Positions 62,366-64,000 of a stretch of 64,000 bases of DNA are shown piece by piece (the stretch's first letter is position 1; every line of letters begins with the position of its first letter). Origin of the DNA: Pseudohaliea rubra DSM 19751 (GTDB lineage: Bacteria > Pseudomonadota > Gammaproteobacteria > Pseudomonadales > Halieaceae); the NCBI RefSeq assembly GCF_000764025.1, contig NZ_KN234756.1, forward strand, positions 1 through 64,000. The letters are read 5' to 3'. The translations under genes and the position numbers were made by a program. The notes under the pieces were generated by a model. The model had not been told where the DNA came from. It worked only from the letters and a program-made list of their open reading frames with translations, and ran no database searches.

Positions 62366-63544
62366 CTACGGCCCTGTCTCTCTGGCGCGCTCCTCGAGGA
62401 CCGCTACCGCCGGCAGCGTCTTGCCCTCCACGTACTCGAGGAAGGCGCCGCCGCCGGTAGAAATGTAGGAGACCTCGCCGGCAATGCCAAACCGGTCGAT
62501 GGCGGCCAGGGTGTCGCCACCACCGGCGAGGGAGAAGGCGCTGCTCGCGGCGATCGCCTCCGCGAGGGCGCGGGTGCCGCCGGCAAAGGCCTCGAACTCG
62601 AACACGCCGACCGGCCCGTTCCAGAGGATCGTGCCCGCCCCGGCGAGCTGCGCCGCCAGGGCTTCCGCCGCGCGCGGGCCGATGTCGAGGATCATGTCCT
62701 CCGGGCCGACGTCGGCCACGGCCTTGACGGTCGCTTCCGCATCGGCGCTGAACTCGCTGGCCACCACGACGTCCTCGGGAAGAGGCACCTCGGTCTTTTC
62801 CATGAGCGCTTTCGCCGCAGGCAGGAGGTCATGCTCGCAAAGGGACTTGCCCACCGGGTGCCCGGCGGCCGCAAGAAAGGTGTTAGCGATACCGCCACCG
62901 ACGACCAGCTTGTCGACCTTGTCGGCGAGGGTTTCGAGCACCGTGAGCTTGGTGGAGACCTTGGAGCCGCCGACAATGGCGATCATGGGTCGCGCCGGCT
63001 GCGCCAGGGCGCGTTCCAGCGCCGACAGCTCCGCCGCCAGCAGCGGGCCGGCACAGGCCGCCGGCGCATAGCGGGCGACACCATGGGTGGACGCCTGGGC
63101 ACGGTGCGCGGTACCGAAGGCATCCATGACGAAGAGGTCGCAGAGGCCGGCATAGGCCCGGGCCAGGCCCTCATCGTCGGCTTTCTCACCGCTGTTAAAG
63201 CGCACGTTCTCAAGCATGGCGATCTCGCCGTCGCCGAAGACCACACCGCCGCGCCAGTCCGGTATCAGCGGTACGGGACGCCCGAGCAGTTCCCCGAGGT
63301 GCGCCGCCACTGGCTGCAGGGACAGCGCCGGGTCGAACTCGCCCTCGCTCGGTCGGCCCAGGTGCGACATGAGCAGCACCTTCGCACCGGCGCCCAATGC
63401 CTGCTCGATGGTGGGCAGGGCCGCGCGGATGCGCGCATCCGAGGCGACCCTGCCGTCCTTGAGCGGCACATTCAGATCTTCCCGGATGAGCAGCGTCCGG
63501 CCGGCGAGGGGAAAGTCCTGCATGAGCTTGACGGGGAGGGACAT
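62366..63544 (-). CDS. pgk: Phosphoglycerate kinase
   Basis: This 392-residue glycolytic enzyme transfers phosphate between 1,3-bisphosphoglycerate and ADP. Motifs are [15 protein letters not shown] at the start, [29 protein letters not shown] in the middle and [19 protein letters not shown] near the end, followed by the GGGDT loop. It lies 36 nt downstream of the epd gene, forming the conserved epd-pgk pair. Confidence 0.96.
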   Translation of the reverse strand: MSLPVKLMQDFPLAGRTLLIREDLNVPLKDGRVASDARIRAALPTIEQALGAGAKVLLMSHLGRPSEGEFDPALSLQPVAAHLGELLGRPVPLIPDWRGGVVFGDGEIAMLENVRFNSGEKADDEGLARAYAGLCDLFVMDAFGTAHRAQASTHGVARYAPAACAGPLLAAELSALERALAQPARPMIAIVGGSKVSTKLTVLETLADKVDKLVVGGGIANTFLAAAGHPVGKSLCEHDLLPAAKALMEKTEVPLPEDVVVASEFSADAEATVKAVADVGPEDMILDIGPRAAEALAAQLAGAGTILWNGPVGVFEFEAFAGGTRALAEAIAASSAFSLAGGGDTLAAIDRFGIAGEVSYISTGGGAFLEYVEGKTLPAVAVLEERARETGP

Positions 63545-63580
63545 GGGCGGGTCCTTCGGGAGGCTGGGTGGTTCGGGAGG

Positions 63581-64000
63581 CTAGCTGGTTCGGCTCCAGT
63601 AGTCGGCAACATCGAGCATACGGTTAGCGTAGCCCCATTCGTTGTCGAACCAGGTCAGCACCTTTACCAGGTGGCTGCCGCTGACCCGGGTCTGACTGGC
63701 ATCGATGATACTGGAGCGCGGGTCGTGGTTGAAATCACAGGAGGCCAGGGGCTCTTCGGTGTAACCGAGGACACCGTCAAAGCGTGACCCGGCTGCGGCG
63801 GCGAGCGCGCGGTTCACGGCGGCGACATCTACCGCCCCGCGTACCTGCACCGTGAGATCCATGGCGGACACGTTAAGCGTCGGCACGCGCAGCGCCTGGG
63901 CGCTGAAGCGCCCGGCCAGGGTCGGGAGGATACGCTCGATGCCCCGGGCCAGCCCCGTATCGATGGGGATAATGGAACGGGACGCGGCACGGGTCTTGCG
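63581..64000 (-). CDS. epd: D-erythrose-4-phosphate dehydrogenase (Epd/GapB type), C-terminal part
   Basis: The gene enters from the right edge; the last 139 residues are present. It is a GAPDH-family catalytic domain, but details favour Epd: [16 protein letters not shown] in place of the GapA VPTSTGAA segment, [20 protein letters not shown], and [14 protein letters not shown] at the end. The catalytic cysteine lies outside the window. Epd makes erythronate-4-phosphate for pyridoxal phosphate synthesis. It precedes pgk, as in E. coli. Confidence 0.82.
   Translation of the reverse strand, partial: RKTRAASRSIIPIDTGLARGIERILPTLAGRFSAQALRVPTLNVSAMDLTVQVRGAVDVAAVNRALAAAAGSRFDGVLGYTEEPLASCDFNHDPRSSIIDASQTRVSGSHLVKVLTWFDNEWGYANRMLDVADYWSRTS

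Noticed and set aside
1-64000. tRNA, rRNA, insertion sequences, prophage or CRISPR
   Set aside because: I found no transposase or integrase, no cloverleaf-like sequence with a CCA end, and no regular repeat-spacer array while reading both strands.

Overview
The window is a GC-rich, densely packed bacterial chromosome segment. Several gene orders point to a gammaproteobacterium: UPF0149-pepP-ubiH-ubiI facing zapA-6S RNA-ygfA, rppH-ptsP-lgt-thyA-folA, and epd-pgk. Two large TonB-dependent receptors, an S10 peptidase, a DUF3450/TtpC-type Ton operon and a full valine catabolic operon suggest a heterotrophic, probably aquatic species. A Halieaceae/OM60-like lineage is my guess; it is inferred from gene content only.

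Layout. 1-6.6 kb: the 5' end of a beta-lactamase-fold hydrolase, glutathione reductase, and a three-gene GldA / fused GldF-GldG / DUF4340 ABC system. 6.6-13.2 kb: a complete valine/isobutyryl-CoA degradation operon (mmsA, acyl-CoA dehydrogenase, enoyl-CoA hydratase, 3-hydroxyisobutyryl-CoA hydrolase, mmsB) with a divergent AraC regulator. 13.3-15.6 kb: a lipoprotein, a hydroxyacid dehydrogenase and a ChrR-type cupin. 15.6-25.8 kb: an accessory catabolic and uptake cluster (SDR, MFS, UbiX, NTF2-like, alpha/beta hydrolase, acyl-CoA ligase, TonB receptor, sodium symporter) with a divergent TetR regulator.

25.8-32.6 kb: small and hypothetical genes, S10 peptidase, coniferyl-aldehyde-type dehydrogenase, GlpQ, pyruvate kinase and a cold-shock protein. 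32.6-38.3 kb: the Ton energising operon (DUF3450, TtpC-like ExbB, ExbB, two ExbD, TonB, TPR). 38.4-51.8 kb: housekeeping genes (folA, thyA, lgt, ptsP, rppH, gcvH, ubiI, ubiH, pepP, zapA, 6S RNA, ygfA, rpiA). 51.8-57 kb: ilvA, two related 111-112-nt hairpin elements, a D-2-hydroxyglutarate-dehydrogenase-like flavoprotein divergent from serA, and a small secreted protein. 57-64 kb: a second TonB receptor, a methyltransferase gene with an in-frame TGA, a transglutaminase/TPR lipoprotein, pgk and the 3' part of epd.

The strongest new observation is regulatory. TTCAAC-N4-GTTGAA palindromes sit inside the predicted core promoters of the TonB receptor, the symporter and the TetR gene at 23.4-25.1 kb. 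They define a likely three-promoter regulon controlling uptake of an unknown carboxylic-acid-type substrate. Other points worth checking are the nonsense or recoded methyltransferase, the compensated hairpin pair after ilvA, UbiX in a catabolic operon with no UbiD nearby, and gcvH without gcvT or gcvP.
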